A stretch of DNA of 33,998 bases, from the NCBI RefSeq assembly GCF_000429165.1, contig NZ_AUBI01000024.1, positions 1-33,998 of the forward strand. Direction: 5' to 3'. Shown piece by piece: positions 7,285-14,001 of the stretch. The translations under genes and the position numbers were made by a program. The first letter of the stretch is position 1; each line of letters begins with the position of its first letter. The notes below the pieces were generated by a model that ran no database searches, had not been told where the DNA came from, and saw only the letters and a list, made by a program, of their open reading frames with translations. The DNA is from Acetobacter nitrogenifigens DSM 23921 = NBRC 105050 (GTDB lineage: Bacteria > Pseudomonadota > Alphaproteobacteria > Acetobacterales > Acetobacteraceae).

Positions 7285-7503
7285 CTAATGACTCATCACG
7301 CACGCGCCGCAGGGGACCGTCTGCGACATCGCGCTCAGCACCCCAAAACCTTCCACAACAAAGCCCGGTATCACCAGAACCGAGCACGCCACAAGCCACT
7401 GCCGACGATCACTAAACAGCAATCCCGTGATCACGAAGGCGCCCACAAGATAGGCCAGAAACCATAAACCAGGACCCGTGGCGCCGGGGTCTTCATAAAA
7501 CAT
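7285..7503 (-). CDS. Small two-helix membrane protein
   Basis: This is a 72-aa protein with helices LWFLAYLVGAFVITGLLF and WLVACSVLVIPGFVVEGFGV, and a C-terminal cysteine pair (VPCGACVMSH). GGAGAC precedes the ATG at 7503. The recurrent box lies 40 nt upstream, which supports expression from here. It is the last gene of a run of small minus-strand membrane genes. Function unknown. Confidence 0.6.
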   Translation of the reverse strand: MFYEDPGATGPGLWFLAYLVGAFVITGLLFSDRRQWLVACSVLVIPGFVVEGFGVLSAMSQTVPCGACVMSH

Positions 7504-7543
7504 CGCTCATGTCTCCAGCTCGTTATGCTTCACCTTCAGCAAG

Positions 7544-7561
7544 CATGATGCGACGGAAAAC
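7544..7561 (-). promoter_or_regulatory. Recurrent box upstream of 7285-7503 gene
   Basis: The plus strand reads CATGATGCGACGGAAAAC; the gene-sense reading is GTTTTCCGTCGCATCATG, 40 nt before the ATG at 7503. Confidence 0.5.
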
Positions 7562-7611
7562 CCCATGGCGTGGCAAAATGTCGGAGACGGCGGCTCCCGC
7601 TGCGCCGGCCC

Positions 7612-7791
7612 CTACAGCGACGTCAGAAATAACGCCGCGACAAACATACCGATCGACCACACCAGGGAATCATTACCCAACGTCAGCGTGAACATCACAG
7701 CGATCAGAACAAACGCCCCAGTCAACGCAACAGCCTGCGCATAGCCGCCCCCCCGCCTCTCTTCCTCCCCGTGCCCGCCATCGCCCTTCAT
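7612..7791 (-). CDS. Small two-helix membrane protein
   Basis: This is a 59-aa protein. The ATG at 7791 has a perfect AGGAGG 5 nt upstream and overlaps the previous gene's stop (ATGA), which rules out the longer reading from 7941. A charged, glycine-rich N-terminus (MKGDGGHGEEERRGGG) precedes two hydrophobic helices (AVALTGAFVLIAVMFTLTLG and LVWSIGMFVAALFLTSL). It is translationally coupled to the zinc-ribbon gene upstream. Function unknown. Confidence 0.65.
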   Translation of the reverse strand: MKGDGGHGEEERRGGGYAQAVALTGAFVLIAVMFTLTLGNDSLVWSIGMFVAALFLTSL

Positions 7792-8030
7792 GCCGCCTCC
7801 TTCTTTGGTTTGTTGCACGCCTCGCAAGGAACGCCCTGCAGGACATGCGTCTTGTTCCGCCGTTCGAGCCAGTCGCTCGTCCAGCCGCATCTCTTGCAGG
7901 TAAACAGCGCGACGCAACTGTTTCCCGCCGCGTAAATGCACCCATGGTCCCCAACGTCCACCATGTGCGCGATACGCCCTCGCCGAACTCGTGGCTTCCG
8001 GTATCCAAACAGATCGTCCTGTCGCGCCAT
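7788..8030 (-). CDS. Small zinc-ribbon protein
   Basis: This is an 80-aa protein. The ATG at 8030 follows GAGGGAC; an in-frame GTG at 8084 is less well placed. Two CxxC knuckles (CKRCGWTSDW and PCEACNKPKK) form a likely zinc ribbon, preceded by a basic segment (YRKPRVRRGRIA). Such small zinc-binding proteins are common on plasmids and phages and often bind nucleic acid. The gene overlaps the next one by 4 nt. A further partial copy of the recurrent box (CTTGCGACCAAAAACC on the plus strand) lies at 8113-8128, about 80 nt upstream. Confidence 0.65.
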   Translation of the reverse strand: MARQDDLFGYRKPRVRRGRIAHMVDVGDHGCIYAAGNSCVALFTCKRCGWTSDWLERRNKTHVLQGVPCEACNKPKKEAA

Positions 8031-8120
8031 CTCGCGTCCCTCTCCCTTCAAGGGCCTGAATATATCGTCTCTACCCGGACACACAGGCTACAGGAGTCTT
8101 CTCGCCGTCCGTCTTGCGAC

Positions 8121-8161
8121 CAAAAACCAAAAAATACTCCGGGCGCCCCTGCGGGCGCCCG
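8121..8161 (-). terminator. Rho-independent terminator (minus strand)
   Basis: The arms CGGGCGCCC and GGGCGCCCG with a 4-nt loop (8140-8161) are followed, in minus-strand direction, by a T-rich tract (the A-runs at 8121-8134). It lies just after the pseudogene at 8166-8333, as the terminator at 10326-10353 lies after the intact relative. Confidence 0.65.
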
Positions 8162-8165
8162 TGGT

Positions 8166-8333
8166 TCAACGCTCTTTGGGATCCTGATCCTCAGCCTGTA
8201 GCTCACGGTGACGCCGGGAGAGGGTGATTTTCAGGCTCTCCAATGCATCACACACCGGGCACGAAACAGGCTGCGCGCGAGACGGAGCCCGCCACTGGCG
8301 TTTCCCGTATCCGCCGTCTCCTTCGGCAAGCAT
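8166..8333 (-). pseudogene. Frameshifted inverted copy of the 10153-10320 gene
   Basis: Read on the minus strand, this segment aligns with 10153-10320: shared blocks include CGAAGGAGAC (ribosome binding site), TCTCGCGCGC, GAGAGCCTGAAAATCACCCT and GAGGATCAGGATCCCAAA. The ends encode LESLKITLS and AEDQDPK in both. A one-base deletion between the TCTCGCGCGC block and GAGAGCC shifts the frame, and the start ATG of the intact copy is absent. An ORF of the same length (55 codons) can still be read from an ATG at 8333, but its N-terminal half is unlike the intact gene and that ATG precedes the ribosome-binding-site block. The upstream leader also matches (GTGAGA, TCCGCGTCGA) but lacks roughly 115 nt present in the other copy. 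Confidence 0.6.
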
Positions 8334-8363
8334 CGTTGTGTTCGACGCGGATTTCTCACACTT

Positions 8364-9980
8364 GGGTTAATTTCAGGTTATTTTGTAGAATTCAGTTATC
8401 CCACAGGAGCGCGATCTGGAATATTGACGATATTCTGCTTCTGGCGGCGGGTTCTGAACGCAGTGAGGGTGTCACGGCCTGAGAAGGCAGTGTTGGTGGA
8501 AGCTATGTGGTCTGTGCGCTGTCTGTTTCGTCAGGACGCCTGGCAAAGTCTTCGCAATCGTGCATGAGCAAGAGCGAATTCATGCTGGCAGGGAAACATG
8601 TCCGGCATGGACAGGACAATCCGACGGACACTGACCTTTACGATTGTCGCAATTTTGAGCAGCCGCGCGCGGATTGTGCCACAGGTTTCTTTCTCCAGAC
8701 TGGTCTGGCCGAGGGCCAGTCTTTGCAGAGCGGTCAGCAGGACATAGGCTGCGGCCGAGAACCACAGCCGAAGCTGGTTGGCCCGGATGGTGTGGGACGA
8801 TGTTCTGTCGGAGAACAGATCCATCTGGCATTCCTTGATGCGGTTTTCCATATCCCCGCGTGCGCAGTAAATCTGTTCGTAGAGATGGCGGGGGGCTGAC
8901 GTTCCCTGCGGCAGAGTGGTGACGACAAAGCGATGATAGCGGTTGCCGTGGCGCCATTCGGCCCTGGCCACCACCCGCCTGCGGCGCGTCCAGCTGTCCT
9001 TTGTGATCCAGTCAAAGGAGGCGAAACCGCGCGCCGCTCTGCCTGTCGTGGCGGCTTCGTCACGAACCTCTGCGGACAAAGAGGCAATCCGGTCATACAG
9101 GCGCGTGTTGCCCGCAAGCCCGAACAGGAAGTCAACGCGGTTGTCTTCGCACCATGTCATCAGACTGTCCCGGGCGAAACCGCTGTCCCCACGCACCAGG
9201 ATACGCACCCGGGGCCAGCGGCTCCTGATCTGCTCCACGATCCGGCGGATGTCTGCCAGTGCTTCCTTCCCCGGGTCCCTGTCTGCCGTGCGCAGGCTGG
9301 CGCTGAGGAGATGATCCCCGCAAAAGATGTATAGCGGCAGATAGCAGTTATGGCCGTAATACCCATGAAAGGCCCGGCCTTCCTGATGGCCATGGATACG
9401 GTCATCGGTGGCATCCACATCCAGAACGATGCGGGCGGGTGCGCGCTCATGCTGGTCCAGGAAGAGCGTGACGAACAGGGTAGCCAGTGCCTCATGATCA
9501 GCAATGATGCGGCAGTAACGGTCTGCCTTGTGGCCACTGCGCTCCAGCCGGTTCAGTGTGGATTTTCCGGCCAGTGCCGCACAGTTGGCCCGGCCTCCAG
9601 ACAGACGGCCAGACGCCAGGCCAAAGATCAGATCATGACGCAGGGCATCATGATCGTTCAGGTCTTCGTAACCCAGAGCCAGCCCCATGATCCTCTGACG
9701 GACAAGGTCTTCAACCCGGTATTCCACAAAGGAAGGATGCCGCTCATCGCGAAAACATGCAGCAAAACGGCGACTGAACCCCAGACTATCATCGACCTGC
9801 TTTAGCAGGATGACACCGCCATCCGAACTCATGCGCCCCCCGTCAAAACGGGCCACAACACGCCGTCCACAGGAGACTGGAAACTCATACGCGCCTGCGC
9901 TACACTCTGTCTGCATCGGGTTCGTTTATTGATTACGAAAAATTCTTTTGTGAAAAACTGACTTTTCCATAATCTAACCC
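8364..9980 (-). mobile_element. IS1380-family insertion sequence
   Basis: The element carries a full-length IS1380-type transposase. The ends are tentative: GGGTTAATTT at 8364 and, inverted, GGGTTAGATT ending at 9980 form a short imperfect terminal repeat, giving about 1.6 kb, close to the roughly 1.66 kb I recall for IS1380. I could not identify a target-site duplication. Immediately outside both ends lie inverted copies of the same small-gene locus. Confidence 0.6.
8531..9916 (-). CDS. IS1380-family transposase
   Basis: This 461-aa protein is a DDE transposase of the IS1380 family (IS4-related fold). Visible features are the N-terminal RFDGGRMSSDGGVILLKQVD, the first Asp region (ARIVLDVDATDDRIHGHQEG), the second (RILVRGDSGFARDSLM), and the C-terminal catalytic Glu region (DMENRIKECQMDLFSDRTS) with the conserved NQLRLW. 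The frame is uninterrupted and the length matches the family, so the element may be active. It is transcribed on the minus strand and interrupts a duplicated small-gene locus. Confidence 0.92.
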   Translation of the reverse strand: MQTECSAGAYEFPVSCGRRVVARFDGGRMSSDGGVILLKQVDDSLGFSRRFAACFRDERHPSFVEYRVEDLVRQRIMGLALGYEDLNDHDALRHDLIFGLASGRLSGGRANCAALAGKSTLNRLERSGHKADRYCRIIADHEALATLFVTLFLDQHERAPARIVLDVDATDDRIHGHQEGRAFHGYYGHNCYLPLYIFCGDHLLSASLRTADRDPGKEALADIRRIVEQIRSRWPRVRILVRGDSGFARDSLMTWCEDNRVDFLFGLAGNTRLYDRIASLSAEVRDEAATTGRAARGFASFDWITKDSWTRRRRVVARAEWRHGNRYHRFVVTTLPQGTSAPRHLYEQIYCARGDMENRIKECQMDLFSDRTSSHTIRANQLRLWFSAAAYVLLTALQRLALGQTSLEKETCGTIRARLLKIATIVKVSVRRIVLSMPDMFPCQHEFALAHARLRRLCQAS

Positions 9981-10152
9981 GATGTACAACCCTTCTGTGA
10001 GATTTCCGCGTCGACGGATGCCGCCAGCTTCCCGAAAGGACAGCAACCCGGCAGGCCGGGTTCTCCACTGCGTTGCGACCCTGCGGGTGCAATCCTTTCC
10101 GCAAGCCGGCCTTCGGCAGCCGTCACAACGACGCTCACCGAAGGAGACTACC

Positions 10153-10320
10153 ATGACGCTTCCGAAAAACGCCCGCAACCTGCTCAACCGTCTCGCGCGC
10201 ACCCTGTTCCGCACCCTCAGGAAACTCCACCTCGAGAGCCTGAAAATCACCCTCTCCCTCCCCGCGTTCTTCAAGATCGAAATTACCATCGCCGAGGATC
10301 AGGATCCCAAAAAGCCCTGA
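10153..10320 (+). CDS. Small amphipathic-helix protein, unknown
   Basis: This is a 55-aa protein. The ATG has GAAGGAGAC 4-5 nt upstream and the gene ends just before a strong terminator, so it is a self-contained unit. The first 35 residues are very basic and amphipathic (LLNRLARTLFRTLRKLHLES), followed by LPAFFKIEITIAEDQDPKKP, a hydrophobic strand and an acidic end. Such a helix could bind membranes, a partner protein or nucleic acid. A broken, inverted copy lies at 8166-8333 across the IS element. No family recognised. Confidence 0.6.
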   Translation: MTLPKNARNLLNRLARTLFRTLRKLHLESLKITLSLPAFFKIEITIAEDQDPKKP

Positions 10321-10325
10321 AACAC

Positions 10326-10353
10326 AAAGGGCCACCCTCGCGGGTGGCCCTTT
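10326..10353 (+). terminator. Rho-independent terminator
   Basis: A perfect 12-bp stem (AAAGGGCCACCC, loop TCGC, then its complement ending CCCTTT) lies 6 nt after the stop of the 10153-10320 gene. Confidence 0.8.
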
Positions 10354-10547
10354 CGCCATCAAGGTTTACCCAAATCGGCCACGTGCGTTTTCGGTACCGG
10401 TTGACCCGTGTGGGGGTGACATGCCCGGTTCAGTGTTTCGACGGTGTGTTTGGTGACATTCACGGTCCGCCATGCTCCTGACACCCTATCTCACGGGCGT
10501 CTCCCGGCATGGCCGGGACCGGGCTCTATTCCGCCCTGCGGGCTCCA

Positions 10548-10570
10548 CCGAACCCCCTGCGGGGTTTCGG
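10548..10570. repeat. CCCCTGCGGGG hairpin in a gene-free stretch
   Basis: The region 10354-10889 has no convincing gene. It holds this hairpin (CCGAACCCC, CTGC, GGGGTTTCGG), one of several CCCC-CTGC/CTGC-like GGGG hairpins in the window, followed by the duplicated promoter segment from 10678. Confidence 0.45.
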
Positions 10571-10677
10571 CCCATGCGGGTCACGATCCCTGACGCAACG
10601 GTTTCGGGACGTTGCCCCGGGCTCCCCGCTGTTCTTTCCGTATTGTGTAATGACTTCTCTGTTCGTCACTAATTAAC

Positions 10678-10800
10678 GGGCATGCGGAAAAGAAAGTCGA
10701 AGTATATTGTTAAATCAACTTATATTATTTGCTTAATTGTAGTTATTTTCTTGGTTTTTCTCTTGCGCGGCAGGGCGGAACGTACTATCTTTTACTTGTG
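10678..10800 (+). promoter_or_regulatory. Promoter segment shared with ssb
   Basis: Two blocks recur in the same layout before ssb: GGGCATGCGGAAAAGAAAGT (10678-10697) and a 39-nt block at 10762-10800 containing CTTGCG, GTACTA and TTTACTTGTG. The block starts are 84 nt apart in both places, with an AT-rich spacer. A possible promoter inside the second block is TTGCGC (10763-10768), 17 nt, TATCTT (10786-10791). The segment lies about 90 nt before the start of the 10890 gene. Confidence 0.55.
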
Positions 10801-10829
10801 AGAGGGAAATAACTCCCAATTACAAAAAC

Positions 10830-10862
10830 GCCCCGCCCGGTGCTCGAACACCAAAACGGGGC
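10830..10862 (+). promoter_or_regulatory. Leader hairpin before the 10890 gene
   Basis: Nested stems GCCCCG/CGGGGC (10830-10835 with 10857-10862) and GGTG/CACC (10839-10842 with 10849-10852) lie in the 5' leader, ending 27 nt before the ATG. There is no U-tract, so it is more likely an mRNA-stabilising or regulatory structure than a terminator. Confidence 0.35.
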
Positions 10863-10889
10863 TGACGCTGACAGAAAGGAACGAGCTCA

Positions 10890-11576
10890 ATGTCAAACGC
10901 TGCCACTGCTATCGCTCAAGCCCACACCGTCGCGCAAGAGAAGAAATCCAGCAAGGCCAAAGCCGACGCAGGCAAGGCCCGCGCCCGTTCCTTCCAGCAG
11001 GCCGTCGACCGCAAGAACGCCGCGCCGATCGCAACCATCGAAGCCGCAAAGGCCCTGATCCCTACCGCCGCTCAGATCGCCGCCATCGCGCGCGCCTTCG
11101 CCATCGACGAGGCCGACACAGACGAACTCTTCGGAGCCGGGTTCAATTCCGCCATGGACGAAATCAAGGTCATGGAGTCCGTCCTCGTATCAACCGTGCA
11201 GGGCGAAAAGAACTTCCGCGCCCTCGAAATGCACATGCAGCGCATCGTCGGATCGCGCGTCGCGTCCGCCTTCGGTCAGGCCCAGTTCTACGAAACACGG
11301 CGGCAGGCCGCACGTGAACTGTCTTCCGGCTTCGCTAACGATGACCGTGACGAAGACCGCATGGGCGTCGACGGTCAGGCCAACCGAGCCGCAGCCGCCC
11401 GCGAATTCGCAGCCCAGCTCGGCATGAAAGCCTATGCCCTCGTCTGCCTCGCAGAAGGCTCCGCAAAGGCTTACGCCGAATATTTCGGCTCCGAGTGGAA
11501 GCCCTACACCCGCGCCAACAGCCGCGCCCTTGACCGTCAGGTGGCCGACGCTCAGGCCGACGCGCTCGGCTTCTAA
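10890..11576 (+). CDS. Unrecognised 228-aa alanine-rich helical protein
   Basis: The ATG at 10890 follows AAAGGAACGAG. The protein is extremely Ala-rich and predicted almost fully helical. It has a basic N-terminal region (KKSSKAKADAGKARARSF), a central helical part (MDEIKVMESVLVSTVQG, MQRIVGSRVASAFGQAQFYE) and no membrane segment. It is transcribed from a promoter segment almost duplicated in front of ssb, which suggests it is expressed together with SSB, perhaps as an abundant DNA-associated or transfer-linked protein. That role is inference; I recognise no family. Confidence 0.7.
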   Translation: MSNAATAIAQAHTVAQEKKSSKAKADAGKARARSFQQAVDRKNAAPIATIEAAKALIPTAAQIAAIARAFAIDEADTDELFGAGFNSAMDEIKVMESVLVSTVQGEKNFRALEMHMQRIVGSRVASAFGQAQFYETRRQAARELSSGFANDDRDEDRMGVDGQANRAAAAREFAAQLGMKAYALVCLAEGSAKAYAEYFGSEWKPYTRANSRALDRQVADAQADALGF

Positions 11577-11633
11577 CCCTCGCGCGGGTCGCTCAGGCGG
11601 CCCGCCCCCAAACCCCACAGCGGAGCCAGACAC

Positions 11634-11822
11634 ATGGACTCGCCCGCATACCGCAACGGATCGCACGCCGCATATCTGGAATTGCACGCGTCCGAAAATC
11701 CCTACGACCCGCGAACTCAGTTTCACGATCACCACGAATGGGAACGCGGGCGACAGCAATACACCCCGCCCGGCGAAACATCCCGCAGATTCCCGCCCCA
11801 TCCCGTCAGCCATAAAAGCTGA
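11634..11822 (+). CDS. Small protein, weakly RMF-like
   Basis: This is a 62-aa hydrophilic protein. The segment SENPYDPRTQFHDHHEWERG has the pattern NPY followed by a Trp-x-x-Gly helix, seen in ribosome-modulation-factor-like small proteins. The similarity is short and could be chance. The ribosome binding site (AGCGGAG) is moderate. It sits 57 nt after the 10890 gene and 36 nt before the next gene, so the three probably form one operon. Confidence 0.45.
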   Translation: MDSPAYRNGSHAAYLELHASENPYDPRTQFHDHHEWERGRQQYTPPGETSRRFPPHPVSHKS

Positions 11823-11858
11823 ATCGCTCGCGTCGCAAAATCTCAGGAGTACAAAACC

Positions 11859-12128
11859 ATGCGCGCTTATTGCTTTCGATCTGGCCACATCGAGTTCGGC
11901 TCTACCAACCCGGAAGGCACGCTTCCAATCGGAAGAAGCCGCAGCGAAAAAAAGCTTCGCGAGATCGTGGAGGTCAACGCGCGCCGCGCCTATGACGGCA
12001 AGACGCTGCTCGTTCCCGGAATCCCCGAAGCAGACACCGAAGAGGCGGCCCTTGCCGCATGGCGCAGATTTCGCGACCTCGTGGAAATGCGCCTCGATGG
12101 TCGCAGCGGATGGCCCGCGCAGGCATGA
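11859..12128 (+). CDS. Unrecognised 89-aa protein
   Basis: The ATG has AGGAG 9 nt upstream. The protein begins RAYCFRSGHIEFGSTNPEG, continues with a basic helical stretch (SRSEKKLREIVEVNARRAYD) and ends with VPGIPEADTEEAALAAWRRF. There is no signal or membrane segment. The pattern VPG-x-PEAD is one I associate with small conserved plasmid proteins of unknown role. It is the last gene of the 10890 operon. Confidence 0.6.
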   Translation: MRAYCFRSGHIEFGSTNPEGTLPIGRSRSEKKLREIVEVNARRAYDGKTLLVPGIPEADTEEAALAAWRRFRDLVEMRLDGRSGWPAQA

Positions 12129-12156
12129 TCCGTTCGGCGGCCCACATAAACACACG

Positions 12157-12212
12157 GAATACGGAATTCCCGTAATTTTCCCTTTACTTTGAATACGGGA
12201 ATCCAGTATAGT
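12157..12212 (+). promoter_or_regulatory. brnTA promoter and probable operator
   Basis: TTTACT (12183-12188) and TATAGT (12207-12212), 18 nt apart, form the promoter. Two similar elements, GGAATACGGAATTCC (12157-12171) and TGAATACGGGAATCC (12190-12204), bracket the -35 box. BrnA antitoxins are known to repress their own operon, so these are the likely binding sites. The -10 box ends only 5 nt before the brnT ATG. Confidence 0.6.
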
Positions 12213-12217
12213 TTCTC

Positions 12218-12490
12218 ATGGAAAGCAGGTTCGACCCCGCGAAAGACGCAGCCAACCAGCAAAAGCACAAGCTGTCTCTGGCGTTCGGCGACCGTATCTT
12301 CGAAGACGAAAACCACCTGATTCTTCCCACCATCCGCGCCGAGGATGAAGAAGATCGTTACAAGGCGGTAGGTATCGTGGATGAGAAACTGTTTACCGGC
12401 GTTTTCGTATGGCGCGACGACTTGCCTCGTTTCATTTCCGTGAGAAGGAGTAACAACGGTGAAGAAAGAGCATATCATTCTGCCTGCTGA
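12218..12490 (+). CDS. brnT: BrnT-family ribonuclease toxin
   Basis: This 90-aa protein matches BrnT: DPAKDAANQQKHKLSLAFGD at the N-terminus (the family's D-x-x-K-x-x-x-N-x-x-KH core), IFEDENHLI, RYKAVGIVDEKLFTGVFVWR, and the C-terminal PRFISVRRS with a following E-R-x-Y. BrnT is a RelE-fold toxin that cleaves mRNA and is neutralised by BrnA. The -10 promoter box is so close to the ATG that transcription would start at or next to it, and no Shine-Dalgarno is visible, so translation may be leaderless. The 3' end overlaps brnA by 32 nt. Confidence 0.8.
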   Translation: MESRFDPAKDAANQQKHKLSLAFGDRIFEDENHLILPTIRAEDEEDRYKAVGIVDEKLFTGVFVWRDDLPRFISVRRSNNGEERAYHSAC

Positions 12491-12737
12491 TCCGACAGAC
12501 GCCGAAGATCGCACGGTTTCCATCGAAGGCATGGAGCGCGGCCAGCGCGCGCGACTTATCCGCAAGACCCGCACCGCTCTGGGCCTGTCGCAGGCCGAGT
12601 TCGCCAGCCGTTTCCGGGTCCCTGTCGGCACCTTGCGCGACTGGGAGCAGGCGCGGGCAACCGCCCCGGATTTCGCTGTCGCCTATGTTCGGGTCATAGG
12701 ACAGCATCCCGATATGGTGGCTCAGGCAGTGGCCTGA
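12459..12737 (+). CDS. brnA: BrnA-type antitoxin with helix-turn-helix
   Basis: This 92-aa protein starts at GTG 12459 behind AAGGAG. It ends in an XRE-type helix-turn-helix (RKTRTALGLSQAEFASRFRV, PVGTLRDWEQARATAPDFA, about residues 35-75), the usual DNA-binding part of HTH-type BrnA partners. The N-terminal 35 residues would wrap the toxin. It overlaps brnT, which fits coupled translation in a toxin-first operon, and it probably represses the promoter at 12157-12212. Confidence 0.75.
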   Translation: MKKEHIILPADPTDAEDRTVSIEGMERGQRARLIRKTRTALGLSQAEFASRFRVPVGTLRDWEQARATAPDFAVAYVRVIGQHPDMVAQAVA

Positions 12738-12746
12738 CGGCGTGTC

Positions 12747-12944
12747 ATGACGAAACTGGCCGCGCTCAAACAAAAGTTAATGGAAAATCCCGACGTTAGA
12801 AGGGAATACGAACAGGCCGATGCAGATTGCGCCCGCATCGAAGGCATGATCCGCCCGCAGCCCCCAGCGCCTCCCGGTGATGCTGTGCGCCAGGCCCGTA
12901 GCCGGGCCTGGTCAAGCTGGGCCTGCTACGCAGGCAAACCGTAA
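12747..12944 (+). pseudogene. Truncated HigA-like antitoxin gene
   Basis: The first 36 codons (TKLAALKQKLMENPDVRREY, then EQADADCARIEGMIR) match the N-terminal helix of HigA/XRE antitoxins that usually continues into a helix-turn-helix. After MIR the sequence becomes a Pro/Ala/Arg-rich stretch with no HTH, and ends at codon 65 (WSSWACYAGKP). The gene therefore looks cut off by recombination. No HigB toxin is present next to it. It starts 9 nt after brnA and would be co-transcribed. Confidence 0.55.
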
Positions 12945-13122
12945 TCGGCCGAGGCTGCGCCTCGGCGGCTTCTCCTTCCGCCACCGCTCCACTCGCCCGG
13001 ATGTCGTTCACCACGCAACTGGTGAGCCATGCCCCGCCTTTTTCTCTCTCCGGACTGCGTCTCCTGTCTCGCTTCCTTCCGGCCAATCTTCTCCCCAAGC
13101 CCTAGCGCCAGAGTCCGGGGCG

Positions 13123-13193
13123 CCCCTGCGGGGTTCGCTCGCTCAGCCTCACCAGGCGGCAAGCCGCCAGGTTCGGTCGAGCCCCCTGCGGGG
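13123..13193. repeat. Pair of CCCCTGCGGGG hairpins
   Basis: The same 11-base near-palindrome is at 13123-13133 and 13183-13193, with further copies at 5665-5675 and near 10554. The stretch 12945-13270 has no supported gene. A smaller hairpin (GGCGGCAAGCCGCC, 13156-13169) lies between the two. Confidence 0.5.
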
Positions 13194-13270
13194 TCTCGCC
13201 ACTTCCGTGCTTAGGCTCGCCGCCATCCCTTCATATCGTGTGAATATCATCGCGTGTGTAAGTAAATAAT

Positions 13271-13393
13271 GGGCATACGGAAAGAAAAGTGTTTTCTATT
13301 CTTGGGATAAATCGCAAAATACCATGATTTATTTCGGGTTTTCTGCATTTTGTGCTTGCGTCGGTTGGGGGTTCGTACTACTCTTTACTTGTG
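13271..13393 (+). promoter_or_regulatory. ssb promoter segment, copy of 10678-10800
   Basis: It contains GGGCATACGGAAAGAAAAGT (13271-13290) and, 84 nt further on, a 39-nt block (13355-13393) with CTTGCG, GTACTA and TTTACTTGTG. A candidate promoter is TTGCGT (13356-13361), 17 nt, TACTCT (13379-13384). The ssb ATG lies 75 nt downstream. Confidence 0.55.
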
Positions 13394-13467
13394 GACGGGA
13401 AGACCGGACACAGAAACTGCCAGTAAAGCCGGTAACTAATACATAATAGCTGTGAAGGAATAGTGTT

Positions 13468-13938
13468 ATGGCTGGATCTGTTAACAAGGTCATCCTCGTC
13501 GGCAACCTCGGCAAAGACCCCGAAGTCCGCACAAACCAGCAGGGTCAGAAGATCGTCACCTTCCGCCTGGCGACCAGCGACACCTGGAACGACCGTCAGT
13601 CAGGCGAGCGTCAGGAGCGCACCGAATGGCACCGGATCGTCATCTTCAACGAGCGTAGCGCAGATGTCGCAGAACGCTTCCTTCGCAAGGGACGTAAGGT
13701 CTACATCGAAGGCAAGTTGCAGACCCGCAAATGGACCGGTCAGGACGGCAAGGACAATTACACCACCGAAATCGTGCTTCCCCGGTTCGGCGGCGAGCTG
13801 ACCATCCTCGATACCCGCCACAACGAGGAAGACGGGCAGGGCGGCTCACCCTCGCGTGGCAACACAGGCTCATCGAACAGCGGCGGGTGGGACGAACCGG
13901 GCGGTCGTTCCGATCTCGATGACGAAATCCCTTTCTGA
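13468..13938 (+). CDS. ssb: Single-stranded DNA-binding protein
   Basis: This 156-aa protein is a clear bacterial SSB: an N-terminal OB fold ([65 protein letters not shown]), a glycine/serine-rich flexible linker (about residues 118-148), and the acidic tip DDEIPF that binds partner proteins. It coats the single-stranded DNA made during replication and transfer. Plasmid-borne SSBs are common on conjugative elements, where they help the entering strand. AAGGA precedes the ATG. The promoter segment is shared with the 10890 gene. Confidence 0.95.
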   Translation: MAGSVNKVILVGNLGKDPEVRTNQQGQKIVTFRLATSDTWNDRQSGERQERTEWHRIVIFNERSADVAERFLRKGRKVYIEGKLQTRKWTGQDGKDNYTTEIVLPRFGGELTILDTRHNEEDGQGGSPSRGNTGSSNSGGWDEPGGRSDLDDEIPF

Positions 13939-14001
13939 GTGCGCGGAATTTAACGAAGGGTCGGGGCGGTGTCCCGGCCAGTGAGGCCGGAGAGTTCTCC
14001 C

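Noticed and set aside
11190..12155. 321-codon open frame on the minus strand opposite the 10890-12128 genes
   Set aside because: It mirrors the plus-strand codon bias (antisense frame of GC-rich genes), has no ribosome binding site and reads as low-complexity Gly/Val/Ser sequence. The plus-strand genes are better supported.
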